A stretch of 64,000 bases of DNA from Pratylenchus scribneri (Eukaryota > Nematoda > Chromadorea > Rhabditida > Pratylenchidae). The stretch covers positions 310,001-374,000 of the forward strand of contig JAQSEB010000188.1 in NCBI GenBank assembly GCA_030063045.1, written 5' to 3'. This document shows positions 61,801 through 64,000 of this stretch, one piece after another. A program made the position numbers and the translations under genes. The notes beneath the pieces were generated by a model. That model was given only the letters and a program-made list of their open reading frames with translations. It was not told the origin of the DNA and searched no databases. The first letter of the stretch is position 1; each line of letters opens with the position of its first letter.

Positions 61801-64000
61801 TGATTCTAATAATATTTTTGAAAAAAATTAAATTCTAGCCCCAAATTGGTCGGAAGATACTTTTCGATCGATTGAATTATTGAATATTTTTGATAAAATT
61901 TATTAAAAATCAATAATGAGGTATTTTAAAAAATCGAAGGCTTTGATACCTCTATTTTAGAGTGAAGAATGTGATTCTAATAATATTTTTGAAAAAAATT
62001 AAATTCTAGCCCGAAATTGGTCGGAAGATACTTTTCGATCGATTGAATTATTGAATATTTTTGAAAAATTTATTAAAAATCAATAATGAGGTATTTTAAA
62101 AAATCGAAGGCTTTGATACCTCTATTTTAGAGTGAAGAATATGATTCTAATAATATTTTTGAAAAAAATTAAATTCTGGCCTCAAAATGGTCATAAAATA
62201 CTTTTCGATCGATTGAATTATTGAATATTTTTGATAAAATTTATTAAAAATCAATAATGAGGTATTTTAAAAAATCGAAGGCTTTGATACCTCTATTTTA
62301 GAGTGAAGAATATGATTCTAATAATATTTTTGAAAAAAATTAAATTCTAGCCCCAAATTGGTCGGAAGATACTTTTCGATCGATTGAATTATTGAATATT
62401 TTTGATAAAATTTATTAAAAATCGATAATGAGGTATTTTAAAAAATCGAAGGCTTTGATACCTCTATTTTAGAGTGAAGAATATGATTCTAATAATATTT
62501 TTGAAAAAAATTAAATTCTAGCCCCAAATTGGTCGGAAGATACTTTTCGATCGATTGAATTATTGAATATTTTTGATAAAATTTATTAAAAATCAATAAT
62601 GAGGTATTTTAAAAAATCGAAGGCTTTGATACCTCTATTTTAGAGTGAAGAATATGATTCTAATAATATTTTTGAAAAAAATTAAATTCTAGCCCCAAAT
62701 TGGTCGGAAGATACTTTTCGATCGATTGAATTATTGAATATTTTTGATAAAATTTATTAAAAATCAATAATGAGGTATTTTAAAAAATCGAAGGCTTTGA
62801 TACCTCTATTTTAGAGTGAAGAATGTGATTCTAATAATATTTTTGAAAAAAATTAAATTCTAGCCCGAAATTGGTCGGAAGATACTTTTCGATCGATTGA
62901 ATTATTGAATATTTTTGAAAAATTTATTAAAAATCAATAATGAGGTATTTTAAAAAATCGAAGGCTTTGATACCTCTATTTTAGAGTGAAGAATATGATT
63001 CTAATAATATTTTTGAAAAAAATTAAATTCTGGCCTCAAAATGGTCATAAAATACTTTTCGATCGATTGAATTATTGAATATTTTTGATAAAATTTATTA
63101 AAAATCAATAATGAGGTATTTTAAAAAATCGAAGGCTTTGATACCTCTATTTTAGAGTGAAGAATATGATTCTAATAATATTTTTGAAAAAAATTAAATT
63201 CTAGCCCCAAATTGGTCGGAAGATACTTTTCGATCGATTGAATTATTGAATATTTTTGATAAAATTTATTAAAAATCGATAATGAGGTATTTTAAAAAAT
63301 CGAAGGCTTTGATACCTCTATTTTAGAGTGAAGAATATGATTCTAATAATATTTTTGAAAAAAATTAAATTCTAGCCCCAAATTGGTCGGAAGATACTTT
63401 TCGATCGATTGAATTATTGAATATTTTTGAAAAATTTATTAAAAATCAATAATGAGGTATTTTAAAAAATCGAAGGCTTTGATACCTCTATTTTAGAGTG
63501 AAGAATATGATTCTAATAATATTTTTGAAAAAAATTAAATTCTAGCCCCAAATTGGTCGGAAGATACTTTTCGATCGATTGAATTATTGAATATTTTTGA
63601 TAAAATTTATTAAAAATCAATAATGAGGTATTTTAAAAAATCGAAGGCTTTGATACCTCTATTTTAGAGTGAAGAATATGATTCTAATAATATTTTTGAA
63701 AAAAATTAAATTCTAGCCCCAAATTGGTCGGAAGATACTTTTCGATCGATTGAATTATTGAATATTTTTGAAAAATTTATTAAAAATCGATAATGAGGTA
63801 TTTTAAAAAATCGAAGGCTTTGATACCTCTATTTTAGAGTGAAGAATATGATTCTAATAATATTTTTGAAAAAAATAAATTCTAGCCCCAAATTGGTCGG
63901 AAGATACTTTTCGATCGATTGAATTATTGAATATTTTTGATAAAATTTATTAAAAATCGATAATGAGGTATTTTAAAAAATCGAAGGCTTTGATACCTCT
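55842..64000. repeat. 170-171 bp satellite array, runs off the window
   Basis: GAGGTATTTTAAAAAATCG recurs every 170-171 bp from 56111 onwards (56281, 56451, 56622, 56792, 56963, 57134, 57305 and so on), about 46 units to the window end. Each unit holds a GAGGTAT ... ATACCTC inverted repeat and GATCGATTGAA. Two half-unit variants occur in different combinations: TAATAATATTTTTGAAAAAA or TAATGGAATTTTTCAAAAAA, and CCCCAAATTGGTCGGAAG or CCTCAAAATGGTCATAAA. The array opens with one unit in reverse orientation (about 55842-55969). No coding content. Confidence 0.97.

Noticed and set aside
55842..64000. Relationship to primate alpha satellite because of the 171 bp period
   Set aside because: Only the length agrees; the sequence shows no resemblance I can see.

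Overview
This 64 kb window is nuclear DNA of an AT-rich animal with split genes. The gene content points to a nematode: a three-exon FMRFamide-like neuropeptide gene matching flp-11, a secreted EB-module protein, and short genes with many small introns. Two of the 53 introns I could place use GC instead of GT at the donor. I recall raised GC-AG use being reported for cyst nematodes, so a tylenchid plant parasite is my best guess, but this is inference. All gene models were spliced by eye, using donor/acceptor sequence, reading phase and protein-family similarity.

Left part (1-11,000): a compound satellite/fold-back region. It has a 35-40 bp family around TTTTCCGGAAA, a 64 bp family, and a ~217 bp AT-rich family, arranged as long inverted and direct duplications. 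A ~7 kb LTR retrotransposon (3663-10678) sits in one duplicate, and the other duplicate preserves the empty site. The retrotransposon keeps a gag ORF but no recognisable pol. It carries six copies of a small hairpin (4 bp stem, GNRA-type loop, paired stem changes).

Middle (11,000-23,200): flp-11 on the minus strand, a gene-poor AT-rich stretch, then a second LTR element (18647-21501). Its two 568 bp LTRs look identical and are flanked by a 5 bp target duplication. It encodes only a charged coiled-coil-like protein. A 166 bp tandem array follows.

Gene-rich part (23,200-55,150): FTSJ3/Spb1 rRNA methyltransferase (+, with an in-frame TAG), a small secreted Arg/Trp-rich protein (+), an EB-module secreted protein (-), RAB-11 (-, with a possible in-frame cassette exon), SSU72 phosphatase (-), an aldo-keto reductase (-), an LGN/Pins/AGS-3-type TPR-GoLoco protein (+), and HSPBP1/Fes1 (+). 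These are unrelated housekeeping or signalling genes rather than one pathway. The AKR and TPR-GoLoco genes share a 296 bp divergent promoter interval. Introns hold many small inverted-repeat (MITE-like) elements.

Right end (55,840-64,000): a 170-171 bp satellite of about 46 units that starts with an inverted unit and runs off the window. No rRNA gene, convincing tRNA gene or CRISPR array was seen.
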